This document shows, one piece after another, positions 33,001 through 44,549 of a stretch of 64,000 nt of DNA. The notes below the pieces were generated by a model, which did no database searches, was not told the origin of the DNA, and saw only the letters and a program-made list of their open reading frames with translations. The stretch spans positions 7,750,001 through 7,814,000 of the forward strand of contig NC_063012.1 of NCBI RefSeq assembly GCF_020509005.1, written 5' to 3'. The stretch's first letter is position 1. Each line of letters starts with the position of its first letter. The position numbers and the translations under genes were made by a program. Origin of the DNA: Fulvia fulva. Its lineage: Eukaryota; Ascomycota; Dothideomycetes; Mycosphaerellales; Mycosphaerellaceae.

Positions 33001-33155
33001 ACATCATGAGGAGGGACCTTTCGAACTGGGACACTGCTGCTCAGGATTGGATCATTTCGAGCTACCCGAAGACGGTGTATGTTGGATGCTCGTCCCGGAA
33101 GTTGCCGCTAAGCGCATCGCTGGACGTGGGCGGTGGTGGTGCGACTCCCTACTAA
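30022..33155 (+). CDS. secreted GH3 beta-glucosidase
   Basis: Glycoside hydrolase family 3 enzyme that releases glucose from cellobiose and other beta-glucosides outside the cell. Six exons (30022-30638, 30777-30875, 30994-31202, 31256-31896, 32025-32617, 32672-33155) give 880 residues, close to Aspergillus BglA/Bgl1. Residues 1-19 are a signal peptide ending FAQ. The GH3 N-domain shows [26 protein letters not shown] and [13 protein letters not shown], in which Asp at about 288 is the expected catalytic nucleophile. GH3_C follows ([13 protein letters not shown]), with the acid/base region around NEGDRNNL, and a fibronectin-III-like domain closes the protein. Many N-glycosylation sequons are present. 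All five introns have canonical GT/AG ends and the frame is continuous, so the gene looks intact. It is convergent with the rhodopsin-fold gene. Confidence 0.94.
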
Positions 33156-33264
33156 GTCGCCGGAGGCTTTGTGGCGTGACGTGCGAATGCAAACGTAGTA
33201 TACAACGAGAACGTATGTCGATCAAGTCTAAATCATCCATTGAGTCTTGCTTGAAATGGCGATG

Positions 33265-34461
33265 CTACAGCCTAACGTCTCTGGATTCTACAGTGACTTG
33301 GTTCTGCACCTGTATTATCATCCTTTGCGAGTCGTCACTCCCCAAACTATGCGTGCTCATCTCCGGCTCCTCCGAGGGTCGTGAAGGTCGGCCTTGGACT
33401 TCAGCTTCGCAATGTGTAGACGTTGCAACAGCCGGATATCGTGACACAGCAAAGTCGAACGTGTCGAGTCTATCCTTCGCAATGGATTGTTGCCGTGGGG
33501 CTCCGGCGCTTCCATTCGGTGGGTTTGAGTGTTTCGATTTGAGGCTTGACAAGGGGTATGAGCGCGAACGAGTGTTGCCGCTGTACTCGCTGGGCCGCAT
33601 TGCGCCGTAGAAGGTAGCCAGGTCTTTGATGAAAGGCCGCAAGATAGGTAGTGTGGTGGAGACGAGTGAGTAATTGATCTGGGTGACGGTCCAGACAATG
33701 TAAAGGCTCTCAGACAGCGCAAAGTTGGTCAAGTCGGTTCGATCGAAAGTGGCCAGGCGCGCCGCGATGAATCCAACGATTGGCAGTCGCATACCAAAAG
33801 CAAGGACGACTATGGCTTTCTTGTGTAGTGCCGTGTGTAAACTTGACACTAGAAGGATCGCTGCAATAAACAGCGCCAGTTCCAAGATGATGTCGACAAT
33901 CCCGATCGAGAGCACCCGCTGCCAGACTCCGTTGCACGATCCACTTGCGTACGACCATGGAGACGCTAGATCACACTGCAAAGCAAGCGCGAAGATCGAT
34001 GCGACGGTCCAGGCGACTGAGCATACGAGTATACCTTGCATGATCCTCTTCATACTAGTCTTGGGAGTCAGTCGTATGATGAAGCAGGCCACGGAGCATT
34101 TGCAAAAGCCCAGCGCAACGATCGTGAGTAGCTGGCTGCTATAGAATGATTTCTCGACATGGCGGAGAGATGCTGGAGATAATAGATTGACCTGTCGTCC
34201 GAGTCCTCGAGCACATGCTTGCAGGATAATGGTCTCCGTGAGCCAAGCGAATAGCGTCGCGCCGGCTAGTAATATATCGTCCAAGCTGAGCTGTTGACGT
34301 AATATTGATTTCACATAGATCCGGATGATTGTCGAAAGCAGGGCCATTGCCAGTCCGAGGCTAGTCGCTATGATTATCCAGCCGCCATGGTCGGAATCGC
34401 TGATGATGGCGAAGGGTGGGTAGTACCCGTCCGGAACCGTGAAAGGTGCAGTATCTGACAT
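33265..34461 (-). CDS. fungal rhodopsin-fold integral membrane protein
   Basis: Single-exon protein of 398 residues. It has seven predicted helices in its first 300 residues, with the arrangement of the fungal 'rhodopsin domain' integral membrane proteins (PTH11-related family): GGWIIIATSLGLAMALLS, ILLAGATLFAWLTETII, then a long loop with GLGRQ, helices at LLTIVALGFCKCSVACFII, GILVCSVAWTVASIFALAL and further on, each matching that family in order. The C-terminal tail of about 110 residues is hydrophilic and disordered. There is no retinal lysine evidence. Function is unknown; related proteins are proposed surface receptors. I chose Met at 34461 (SDTAPFTVPDGYYPPFA) because the 62 residues of open frame before it do not resemble the family. 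It lies 110 bp from the beta-glucosidase stop, tail-to-tail. Confidence 0.8.
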   Translation of the reverse strand: MSDTAPFTVPDGYYPPFAIISDSDHGGWIIIATSLGLAMALLSTIIRIYVKSILRQQLSLDDILLAGATLFAWLTETIILQACARGLGRQVNLLSPASLRHVEKSFYSSQLLTIVALGFCKCSVACFIIRLTPKTSMKRIMQGILVCSVAWTVASIFALALQCDLASPWSYASGSCNGVWQRVLSIGIVDIILELALFIAAILLVSSLHTALHKKAIVVLAFGMRLPIVGFIAARLATFDRTDLTNFALSESLYIVWTVTQINYSLVSTTLPILRPFIKDLATFYGAMRPSEYSGNTRSRSYPLSSLKSKHSNPPNGSAGAPRQQSIAKDRLDTFDFAVSRYPAVATSTHCEAEVQGRPSRPSEEPEMSTHSLGSDDSQRMIIQVQNQVTVESRDVRL

Positions 34462-35769
34462 CTCATGTTGAAAGTGCGATTGCAAGACCTCATCAGCACA
34501 TGGTGAGCAGAAAGGTGTAAGTCCCCCCGAACCTGCCTCGTCAACAGAGATGAGGGTTTGCTGGTCGAGGACCAATCTCACAGCTCTCGCTATCACCCTC
34601 GTACCTGGCACGTCGACGCCACGCGATTCGCCGGCATGCAGTGTCACGGCTCCAGCTTATCGCGCCCCCATCAGCTTTCGTCGGTAAGTCTTGGTGCAAA
34701 GCTAGGTACAAAGCACGTTTTCGTGGTCTGCAGGAATAGAAATGGGCTCTCAAGCCTCCGGGTACTCGTCTTCGTCTAGTGCACGAGCCTGCTGTCAAGA
34801 AAGTCAATAGCAAAATGCGGGCCCCAAGCATTCCTCGCGCATGTGACATTGTGACTAGAGACATGTACATTGAATGGGAATTGCCGCTGCAATCGGCATC
34901 CGCCGCCTGCCATGGCACTCACATGCTGGCACTCTATCATGAGCGGCATAACGACCGTGATTGCGATGTTCTGTGCATCCAGGGCTGCGACACGTCAAGG
35001 CTGGCATACCTGGTCTTGTTGTCGGCTGATGAGGTTCGTGACGATGTTGAAGGTTCAGACAGAGTTCACTGTTTCGCGTGTGCCACCGCGAGATCTTCGG
35101 CGAGTCCGCGCTAGCGCGGCGCAGGGTCCAGCTTCTCACAAGCACGCACGGCACGGCATCTGCTGCGCCGCCGTCGATCCCGCCCGCCCGCTCCATTCCT
35201 GCCCGGACCCCGGTTCACACCCCTGCACGTCGCCGTTGCGCCTCGGGGAGGGCACATCGGCGGGGCCCCTACCCCTGCCTCGTAAGGGCCCCCCTCCTAC
35301 TCGTTGCCGGCTCGAGTGCGCGCAAAACAATAGATGCTAGGGGGTCTTCGAGGTGCAATGTGTATTGAAGTCAATCAAAGCTCATCAAGGTGAGCGGCAA
35401 ATGATGTGATGGGGCTCGGTCGGCTTTGTACTGGGGCTCAGGGAACATTGAAGTGTCGAGGGAGCTCTGACGGTGACGCTCGGCTGGCCGCAAGGGACAC
35501 TCTTGGAATGGTTGCAAGACACTTACGCCTTGCCCGATGCCATGTCGGTGGTACTTTTCATGTTTGATGTTTGATCTTGACAGGACCCTATACACCCACC
35601 AGGCCGAGGAAAGAACTTCTGCTCACGCTGTCTTGGCCGCGTGGTAGCAACGCTGATCGTTGTCAGTCAGCACGTGGCGCTCGTGTACCTCATACCTTCT
35701 CTGCCCAGCCTTTCGTCTCTGGTCATCGACCCTCCAAGGACTGGTCTATGGGTCAACGACTCCCGCACG
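34462..35769. other. intergenic with a GC-rich segment
   Basis: About 1.3 kb between two divergent genes, so it should hold both promoters. Positions about 35100-35330 are unusually GC- and C-rich compared with the surroundings. No frame here has a known motif. Confidence 0.4.
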
Positions 35770-37847
35770 ATGGAGGTCAGCAAAATTTCAGAAGTCGGCA
35801 TGGCGCCGACGATGGGTATCCACGATGCTCTCTCCATGGACGACAAGCAGAGCGTTGTAGCTGCGTCGATTCCAATCAAGTACAGAGGCACCAACGCTGA
35901 TCAGAGAGACATGATGACGCTTGGAAAGAAGCAGGTGCTCCGCAGGAACTTTCGCTTCATCACAATGCTGGGTTTCGGGTCCACCGTCATTTGCTCGTGG
36001 GAAGTGATACTACCCGTCTTTTCTTTCGTGCTTACCGACGGAGGCTATGGCACTCTCTTCTGGGGCTTTATCGCCGTCACGACTGGCATGCTCTTGGTAT
36101 ATGCTAGCTTGGCAGAAATGGTTTCGATGTGAGAGCTCCCCAATTTGAGTGCTCGCGACCCAAACTGACATTCCAGGTGTCCTACTGCTGGCGGTCAGTA
36201 CCATTGGTATGTTGCTGGAGAGTACGGGGTATCCAGCAGTGGCTTAGACCATAGAGATGTGTGCGAGACATGCGCTGCACGAGGCGCTTTACTTCACCGT
36301 TTGCACTACAGTCTAAGTCACTGCAATATGCTTCATCGGTACGGCTAACACCCTTCTGTTTGCAGGGTGTCTGAATTTGCTCCTCCCAAGTATCAGAAGA
36401 TCCTCAGCTATATGACCGGCTGGCTATGCGCTACAGGCTGGCAGGTCTTTCTGGCATCTGTCGCTTTCATGGTCGGTGGTATCATTCAAGGACTCATTGC
36501 GCTGAATAATCCCGACTACGCTTTTGACCGATGGCACGCAACGCTGTTAACGATTGCCATTATGGCGTTTGCGATACTATTCAACACGGTCCTTGCTGTT
36601 CGCTTACCGCTGATTGAAGGCATCGTGCTCATACTTCATATCGCCGGCTTCTTCGGGGTACGTAGATCGCGCGCCTCACTTCACAATGATTCCACACCGC
36701 CGAGGCAATGATATGTGCCCCTGAATCATGGCTAATATCTGCTTTCTGGTAGGTCTTTATCCCGCTTTGGGTCTTGGCTCCGCGCGCACATTCAGACGTG
36801 CTACTCACCTTCGCGAACAATGGTGGCTGGCCGACGACTGGAATAGCAGCCATGATTGGCCTGACAACGCCGCTGACTGCCCTTATCGGTTATGATTGCT
36901 CAGTGCACATGAGCGAGGAGCTCCAAGACGCATCTCTGACCATGCCAAGAGCAATCATGTGGACGGTCGGCCCTAACGCCCTGCTCGGCTTCCTGATGGT
37001 AAGTGAACGGCGTCTTATCTATCAAGACGTGCGCGCTGCATCTCAGCTCGAGCATTACATGCTGAGTCAATGCCACGCACCACCTGACTATAGCTAATAC
37101 CCTTCTCCTCGTATAGGCCATTACGCTATGCTTCACTGGCGGCCCGATCGACGCATTACTAGAGACGACCACCGGTCAGCCCTTCCTCCAAGTCTTCTAC
37201 AACGGCACACGAAGTCTAGCGGGCGCCTCGACCATGGGCGCCATCGTCGTAGTCTGCCTAACATCCTGCTGCATCTCCGAAGTAGCCACAGCATCCCGGC
37301 AACTGTGGTCCTTTGCCCGTGACAACGGACTCCCCGGCTCCCAATGGATAGCGCACGTCACCCCAGGCTGGAACATCCCACTCCGATCTGTATTAATCTC
37401 GTTCGTGATTACCTCCCTACTGGCATGCATTAATCTCGGCTCCACCACCGCGCTTAATGCTATCAACTCGCTTGGCGGCGTCTCCGTGCTGAGCTCATAT
37501 TTCATTACGATAGCTTGTCTGATATGGAGGAGGTTATATGGCGCGCCGCTGCCGCCACGGAGGTGGTCTCTCGGTCGATACGGCTTATGGATCAACATCG
37601 CCGCCCTCTGCTTCCTGATACCGTTGTGGTTCTTCTCGTTCTGGCCTCTGGCGCAACCTGTCACGAGTCAGAATATGAACTGGAACTCTACGATGTTTGG
37701 AGGCATGTTGGTTGTATCGGTGGTGTATTACATCGCGTACGGGCACAAGGTCTATGAGGTAAGTTATTGCTGCAGTTCTCCAGTCTTGCGGACTCCAGCT
37801 AAACCATTGTGCAGGGCCCTGTAGTACTCGTGAAGAGAGATCAGTAG
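35770..37847 (+). CDS. GABA/choline-type amino-acid permease (APC superfamily)
   Basis: Twelve-helix plasma-membrane transporter of the fungal Uga4/Hnm1 (amino acid-choline, ACT) family. Six exons (35770-36128, 36177-36206, 36366-36657, 36753-36998, 37117-37758, 37815-37847) join in frame to 533 residues; exon 2 is only 30 bp and codes CPTAGGQYHW, the family's most conserved motif, which confirms the splicing. Other signs: GFGSTVICSWEV in helix 1, NNPDYAFDRWHATLL, GYDCSVHMSEEL, SRQLWSFARDNGLP and a short GPVVLVKRDQ tail. The substrate (GABA, choline or another amino acid) cannot be told from sequence. The start at 35770 fits the family, although the frame is open further upstream. It is convergent with the PHD-finger gene, 290 bp apart. 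Confidence 0.9.
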
Positions 37848-38137
37848 ACGCGAAACACACAGCATGAAGCGATGATATTATGACAGAATAGACAGGGTAA
37901 GGGATGGCAGTGGCCTCACGGCCTCTTTGTTCTGTTGGACATTGTCTTGTGGACACATCTGTGTTTCCTGACAGCTGATGCTTGTGATTCCCACACGTCT
38001 CCAGACTAGTCCTGCTGACTGTACCAATGCAATCCCAGTCATCCTATGTTGCACCCCTCTGCGGCTATGTAATAGTCCTAAATCGCCACTGGTGCTGGTT
38101 CAGGCAAGATGTGCTGATATCCAGAACCAAAAGCACC

Positions 38138-41100
38138 TTACTGCTTTTCAGTCGAGGGTGCGTCGGCTCCAGGCAGCGTCGGAGCCTGAGAGGGAGCAGA
38201 GGCCTGTGGCGAAATCTGCACACCAATCTCTGGCTTGAGTGCCAGCGGCGGCAGCCCATTGGCGGCTGGCTTCGGTTCCGGCGACAGTGCGGGCATCTTC
38301 TTCACTGGCACACTCCCAGTCGCTCCGGCAGCTTGTTGGCTGGGACTGGGCACCAAGGGCGTGTTTGGCGGGAAGATCTTCGTATTGTCAATACTCTGTG
38401 CAGAAGCTGGTGGCGCAGGAGAAGTCTGGTCGTGTTTGAGTGGAATCGCTTTTGATCCATCTGGCCAGGGTCCAGACATGCCATCGGCTGCGACATTGGT
38501 GGAATTTGCAGCTCCAGCGTGGGCTGGCCGGTTCATTTGTGGAGTCTGCAAGTGATGAGAGTTGTGCGCATCCCCGTTCGCCATGGGTGGTAGGTTCTGA
38601 GGAGTCTGCGTAAGTTGTGGAGGGCGTGGTGATGGTCCAGCCTGATGCAATGGCGGCAGTGAAGACTTGGTAGGGGAATGCGCAGGCCTCTGCTGATGTG
38701 ATTCCTGTGGTGGTGGCAAATTTGTTCTTGGACTCTGCTGGAGATGCTGTTGGCCATGCTGCGGGGAGTATCCTTGTGACGGTGGTCGCTGATGAGGCGG
38801 GGACGAAAAGGATGAGCCACCGGCTGGCTTGACTGGAGACTGGAATCCGTTCATAAGCTGCTGACTGGAGCCTTGCCGATGTTGCTGTTGTGACTGGTAC
38901 GCATGTGGAGGGTGCATTGGTTGTGAGTACTGGCCCATGTACGGTGCTGAAGGCTGCTGATAATGATGGCCTTGAAGAGGTGGTGCTGTGGTGTGCATGC
39001 CTGCAGGTGCCTGGCCGTTGTAGCCATTGGGGTGCTGATGCTGTGCGTAGTGTTGCCGAGGATAGGCCGGGTGACCACCCGATGTTGCCACAGCATTCTG
39101 ATGCGCGTATAGATGTTGCTGCTGATGATGAGCAGGATACCCGTTCAGCACCGGAGGTGATGCAGCGCCATAACCTGGGACCCGGCCCGTGGGAGGGACA
39201 TTGCCACTGGCTGACCAGGCCTGCTGTTGTGGCTGTGGAGCGACGTTGCCAACAGCAGGGTAGCGGTACCCGTTCGACGCCTGTTGTTGCTGACCGTGAG
39301 GAGTCAGATTCGGTCCATTCGTAATCTGACCAAAAGGCCCCGGACTTGGCCGCGGCTGTTGCGCATCCATGCCGTCGAGCTGCCTCGCAACATGATCGGG
39401 AAGCTGACCAGTTTGTTGGCCGTTGGCCGTCGCCGGACGACTGCTGCTCTTGTGTGTTTCCGGGCTTCCACTGGCACGGCTGTGGAGCTTGAGCGGCGGG
39501 ATCTTGGGCTTCTTCGCATCCTGCTCTTTGCGCTTGCAGGTCCGACACACAAACGTAAACCCTTCTGCCTCGGCCTGCTTAGGCGAGAAGCCGTGGCACT
39601 TACTATGTTGCCAGACACTGCACCTATCACAGGCGATGCTGTGGGAACCATCGTCCATGTTCTCTCCGTGCTTACCGCAGACGGCACAGTCGAAGTACCA
39701 CGTACCTTCATCTTCCGCGAGGGCCTCCAGCTCCTTCTTGTGCTGTTCCTTCTGCGTCTTGCGTTGACGTTCGGATGCTCGTTTGGAATCTCCAGCCTCA
39801 CTGTCTGCCTCATGCGATTCGGCGCGATCACCTTCTTCCTCCAACTTGGCAAGTTCTTCTTCGTGCAAAATTCGCTTGGCTTCTCGCTCGCGTACTCGCT
39901 GTTCTCGAGTAAGTCGCCGTGACTCGTGGCCCTGCTGAACGTTAGTATCATCGGACATATCCAGCCAGTCTCGACCTGCCTCTTCGATTCTCTTTTGCCT
40001 CTCCTGTTCCTCTCGCGCCATTCTCAGTTCGGCTTGCCGCTTTTCTTCCGCCTCACGATCCGCACGCTCCTGTGCTTCCTTCTCAGCCTTGCCCGCAAGT
40101 CTGCTCGATCGCTTGGCTGTAGCCATCTTCTGCACATTCTCCAACTCCCGCAACTTCTTCAGCTGTTTCTGTCGCCGAGCTTCTGCACGCTTCTCGATGA
40201 TGGGCAGTACATCGGTCTCTATGCTCTTGTAAAGCTGCTTCTCGTTCGGGTCCCGCGAGCGAAATATGCTGGACATGAATTCTTGGTACTCCTCCAAAGT
40301 GATGGCAATGCACTCCCACGTCTTGCTCGTGAAGCCGTAGCCAGGCTCTTCTTCCAGCACAGTTGCGTCTCCATTGGTCATGATCGTATCCTCCACGGCG
40401 GTATCATCCGCCTCAGGTTGCTCTTCTGTTTCCTCATCTTCGGTCTCATCCACCTTGCGTCGCTTGCTCGCTCTGGTCGCACGGCTCTTCGCACCTTTCG
40501 AAGCCTTGCTCTTTGCTTTTGGCTTTGCCTTCGCTTTGGGCTTTGGTGTCGGCGGCGGTAGAGGCTCGTCAGCACGACGATACAATCTGTTGTCGTCAAG
40601 CACATAGTATGCGCGGTCGTCTCTGTCCCAGCCGAGTGGGTCCATGCGCCAGCCCAAGTGATGCTCTTCCTGGGACATCATGCCGCGAATCCGCTCTGCA
40701 TTGCCCAGCGTCCATGTGCTCAGCTGCTGCAGGACTTGTATCCGGGTGTAGGGGTCGAGGTCGTTGAACTTGATGGGGTCTTCGTCGTCGCCGAAGGGGT
40801 TGCGTTGCGGGGCCTTGGCGATGTACTGTCGGCGCGTATACTCGTCAAAGATGTCGGGGCTACATTGCATCAGCATATACCAGAGTGTGGCAGTATCACA
40901 GCAGTACTCACGTCAGGCCGCGATGCGAGGAGACGTATTTGAGGAGCTGCAGCCCGATGCGCGCGAGCTTCTCTGAGGCTGCAGGCAGCAGACATTCTGT
41001 TTCGAGGTCCTAACAAGACGAGTTCATCAGCGTCCATCGCATGCATACGTGTGCCATGTCGCGCAAGGCTGGTGCGGCGGCTCGGGGGTGTCTCTGGGCA

Positions 41101-41290
41101 TGCATACCTCAATGTCAAAGTCGTCGTCGATCTTGACGACATGGCCAAACAGGAAGATGTACTGCATGAAACTGGCAAACTCCCACATGTTGCGCAGCTT
41201 GGCCAACATCTCTTGCTGCTCTGGCGGCACCGCTGGCTCTGCTGCTACGTCCAGCTCGGCGTCCAGGGCGCTTCGTTTATAGCGCGGCAT
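38138..41290 (-). CDS. Rsf1/CECR2-like chromatin protein with PHD finger
   Basis: Exons 41290-41108, 41009-40912 and 40859-38138 (introns 98 and 52 bp) give 1000 residues. The first 170 residues resemble the DDT/WHIM-type N-terminus of ISWI-partner proteins (FASFMQYIFLFG, then RIGLQLLKYVSSHRGLTPD, then EEHHLGWRMDPLGWDRD). Next come a Lys/Ala/Pro and acidic linker, long charged helices rich in Arg/Glu, and one PHD finger at about 480-535 (CAVCGKHGEN...CDRCSVWQHSKCHG...CRTC; the C4HC3 ligands are complete). The last 450 residues are Gln/Pro/His-rich and disordered. Likely role: histone reading in a nucleosome-remodelling complex, inferred from the domain order. It shares a 378-bp divergent promoter with the ferroportin-like gene. 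Confidence 0.82.
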
Positions 41291-41668
41291 CGCGGCGGCG
41301 CTGCACCAGGAGTGAGGGCTCTACGTCGTCTGCGCGCCACCTCATGCAGTGATGTTGTCGCCGATTCGCGCGTATGGTGTAGATGTGTCAATGAGTCGGT
41401 GTGGAGGAGTGGTGGAGGTGGAATGGGGCGGTCGAGGGTGCAGCGATTGTGCCTGGCCAGAAAGTCGAGAGCACGCTCGTCGCTCGTGATGGAAAGACGC
41501 GCTCTGAGATGGAGCCAAGACCCGCTAGCCAGACCCCTGCTTGATCGGATCACCATCCGCGTCTCGTGCAGATACATGTACTCTTCTAGTTACCCTGCTT
41601 GTTCACGATCATTGATACACCTCCATTTCTTACTGCGGCCTGCGCTCCACGTCGCTTCATTCACTGCC
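41291..41668. promoter_or_regulatory. divergent promoter, PHD gene / ferroportin-like gene
   Basis: 378 bp separate two head-to-head start codons and must carry both promoters. I recognise no specific binding site in it. Confidence 0.4.
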
Positions 41669-43378
41669 ATGGCCTCATCTCATGATGAAGCAGCAGAGCA
41701 CTTGCTCGAAGCTGATGAACCAGGACCGCCTTCCCTCAATCGCTTCGAGACTGATGACGAGACATCTGGACTCACTGAACGCGAGCATAGCAAAGCCCGA
41801 AGACTACTTTACATCTCCCACTTCCTCTCGACATGGAACTCGAGGCTCTTCGAATTCGGTGCCTTCCTGTTCCTAGCCACGATATACCCTCGCACGCTAT
41901 TGCCAGCTTCTATCTATGCTCTCGCCCGCGCAGCATCCGCTGCCATCTTATCTCCATACCTGGGATCCTACATTGACACTGGCAACAGATTGCGTGTCGT
42001 TCGGCTCTCTATAGGCAAGCTCACCTTCAAAGGTCCAGCTAAGTACACCTTCTGATATCCTTGCATAGTGGGCCAGCGCGTTGCAGTCACCATCTCGTGC
42101 ATATTGTTCTTTCTCATGGCGAATGTTAATCATTTGCGCGATGATCAACTGCTCTCTGCCTTGTTGCTTGCATTATTATCTGCTCTTGCTTGCGTAGAGA
42201 AGCTTGCCTGGGTGTTGAACACCATTGCAGTGGAGCGGGACTGGGTCGTGACAGTAGCAGGCGAAAATGATGAGAGGCTTCGTCGTGAGTCTGGAAGCCC
42301 ACTTCAATTGAACTACTGATCGCTGACTTGGAAAAGTACTAAACTCGCAAATGCGTCGTATTGACCTCTTCTGCAAACTTGTGGGCCCACTCGCCATTGC
42401 GTTCGTCAACAACGCCTCGCCTTCGTATGCTATACTGGTGACTGGCGCTATGACGCTTCTCTCCGTACTGGTCGAGTACTTCGCTATAGCCAGAGTCTAC
42501 AGTAAGATTTCCCCCGGGTGGTCTCGATGGAAGGCTAACACTTGTGCGCAGATATGGTACCGGCTCTCAAACTCCCAAAGACAACAAGTCAAAGGCCACA
42601 TTCCCAACACAACCTATGGACTACAATCAAGGAGGCTGTGTCCGGTGCCGTTACCTATGCCCGCCACCCGGCTTTCTTGCCTTCGTTCTCCCTCGCCCTG
42701 TTGTATCTTACTGTTTTGTCTTTTGCTGGCCAGATGATCACATATCTGCTGGCGCTCGGACTGTCGTCCGGCCTGATTGGTGTTCTTCGTGGTGTATCAG
42801 CTGTGTTCGAGCTTTCAGCCACCTGGTTTGCACCAAAGATCATGGCAAGAATCGGTCCTGTACGAGCTGGGATATGGTTCATCAACTGGGAAATACTCTG
42901 CGTCGCCATCGCTTGTGCCTTCTTCTGGATCGACCTCAGTCCTGCTTACACTGCCATTGGCACCGTCAGTGCAGTCATCGCTAGCAGAGTCGGACTCTGG
43001 GGCTTCGACCTCAGTGCCCAGATCATCGTACAAGAGGTAAGCCCACTACGTAAGTGTATAACCGACCTTTGCTTATTTTATCGTCAGGAAGTTGAGCTGG
43101 AGAACCGAGGGACATTCTCGTCCCAGGAGTTCGCCCTGCAAAACATCTTCGAAATGCTTGCCTTTGCCAGCACCATCGTCTTCCCTCGGCCAGCGGACTT
43201 CAAGTACCCAGCCACTGTCAGTGCTATTGCCGTTGGAATTGCCGGCATATTATACGCGACATTCGTGCGCGCTCGCAGGGGTCATCTCATCCACCTTTCG
43301 CAGTGCGTGGATCGTAAAGGCCCGCACAGAAACCCCCATCATTGGTGGCAACGGATACCAAACAGCAGCACCGAGTAA
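41669..43378 (+). CDS. ferroportin-like (SLC40) metal transporter
   Basis: Membrane protein of 500 residues in the ferroportin-1 family, which exports iron and related divalent metals. Five exons (41669-42014, 42069-42284, 42337-42501, 42552-43036, 43088-43378). Visible family elements: RLLYISHFLSTWNSRLFEFG in helix 1, LGSYIDTGNRLRVVR, a conserved VAVERDWV segment, then NSQMRRIDLFCKLVGPLAI, and about eleven hydrophobic helices. Residues after helix 5 form the expected cytoplasmic loop. Intron 1 has a GC donor. Introns 2 ends in AAG. Intron 3 gives A|AT. Fungal members may sit in the vacuole or plasma membrane; the location is not visible. The chosen start is the ATG before ASSHDEAAEHLLE, the first in frame after the divergent promoter. 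Confidence 0.85.
42015..42068 (+). other. GC-AG intron in the ferroportin-like gene
   Basis: The donor reads ATAG|GCAAGC and the acceptor GCATAG|TG, giving a 54-bp intron and the junction RLSI-V-GQRVAV. A GT donor in the same frame exists at 42042, but its intron would be about 27-36 bp, too short for fungal splicing. Confidence 0.7.
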
Positions 43379-43676
43379 GAAATGTACCTCTCACTGCGTG
43401 CTTAGCCAGCCTCTTCACCTGGCCGGGTGCACAGTGTTCGGAAAAGATAAGATACGGCTCCACCACATGTGTTTCAACCCGGGATCAATGAGATAATCGA
43501 CACAAAAGCTTTCCCACTTCCGAGATATGTATGCAGCTCGCTACTATGGGTGTACTATTGTTGCCACCAGTATACAGACTCTTCAAGACGTGGTCTGCCA
43601 GAACTGACGGTCGAATACCTCATCTCTGCCTCAACACCACGGACGCTGTACTACTGGTCGCTTCACAACGCCGAAC

Positions 43677-44428
43677 ATGGCTCCAGTACTGATGTTCGTC
43701 GGCTCAAGCATTATCGACGGAGCAAAAACAAGCGACGAGAAATACAACCGAGTTTACAACGAGGAGCATCTTCCTGCCATCCTAGCGTTCGACAATGCAA
43801 ACTTCACGAAGCTTGCTCTCAGATATAAGAACGCCTACCCAGATGCCAAGCTGCCCTACCTAGCTTTATATCCTGTTGATGATGCGGAGATGCTGGACCC
43901 AGAGCTGATGCAGAGATTGATAGCGGAGATAACAACCAGTCAGACCTTTGACGGGGACGATGTCAACGATCACACTCAATTTGGCCTCACAAGGTACGAG
44001 AAAATCCAGACGTATGAGGCGTATCAGCAGGAGAATCGCAGTGGTAAGGATAGGGCCGAGACGATTGTTTGTGTTGCGATGGAGCCGAAGGACGATGTTG
44101 AGTTCGATGAGTGGTACCGCAAGCAAGTGAGTGGCTACGAGACTTTGTTTTCTTCACCATGAGCCAATCTTCTCGCTAGCATCTTGACATGATGGGAATG
44201 TGCAAGGGGTACAGAAGATGTACTAGATATCAAAGGACTGACGGACAGTCGCCACGTTTCTTAGCGCTGCACGAATATGCTTGTAAACCGGAGGAGTTGC
44301 CAGGGGAGCAGATCAAGCAGGTCACGCAGACTGAATGGTCGAAGAAGACTGTCGGTGAGTCGAAAGTCTTTGAGAGGAATGTGTTCCACTTGATTCAAGC
44401 GCAAGGTAACACGGAACTGAATTTGTAG
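43677..44428 (+). CDS. EthD-like dimeric alpha/beta-barrel protein
   Basis: Two exons (43677-44126 and 44180-44428; a 53-bp GTGAGT..TAG intron, phase 0) give 232 residues. The sequence consists of two similar halves of about 100 residues: the first starts MAPVLMFVGSSI with YNEEHLPAILAF, the second has DEWYRKQHLDMMG with RFLALHEYACKPEELPG. This is the pattern of EthD/dimeric ferredoxin-fold proteins, in which an (E/D)WY..EH motif is repeated. Members bind small hydrophobic ligands or act in oxidative catabolism and polyketide-type reactions. The specific reaction is unknown. It faces the racemase-like gene tail-to-tail. Confidence 0.65.
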
Positions 44429-44549
44429 AACCGAGTATTGCAATACAAATGATTGTCTTCGCTACATCATTTCAAGCTCCGGGTCCCACCTACGAGGAAC
44501 TTGTTAGCGACCGTCACACACCACCACCATATATCCCGCGTGGCTTCAC

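Noticed and set aside
38388..39548. 386-codon minus-strand frame inside the PHD gene
   Set aside because: Alternative-frame reading of the Gln/Pro/His-rich tail; the 912-codon frame is the coding one.
42042..42068. GT donor alternative for ferroportin-like intron 1
   Set aside because: The intron would be about 27-36 bp, below the usable size, so the GC donor at 42015 is preferred.
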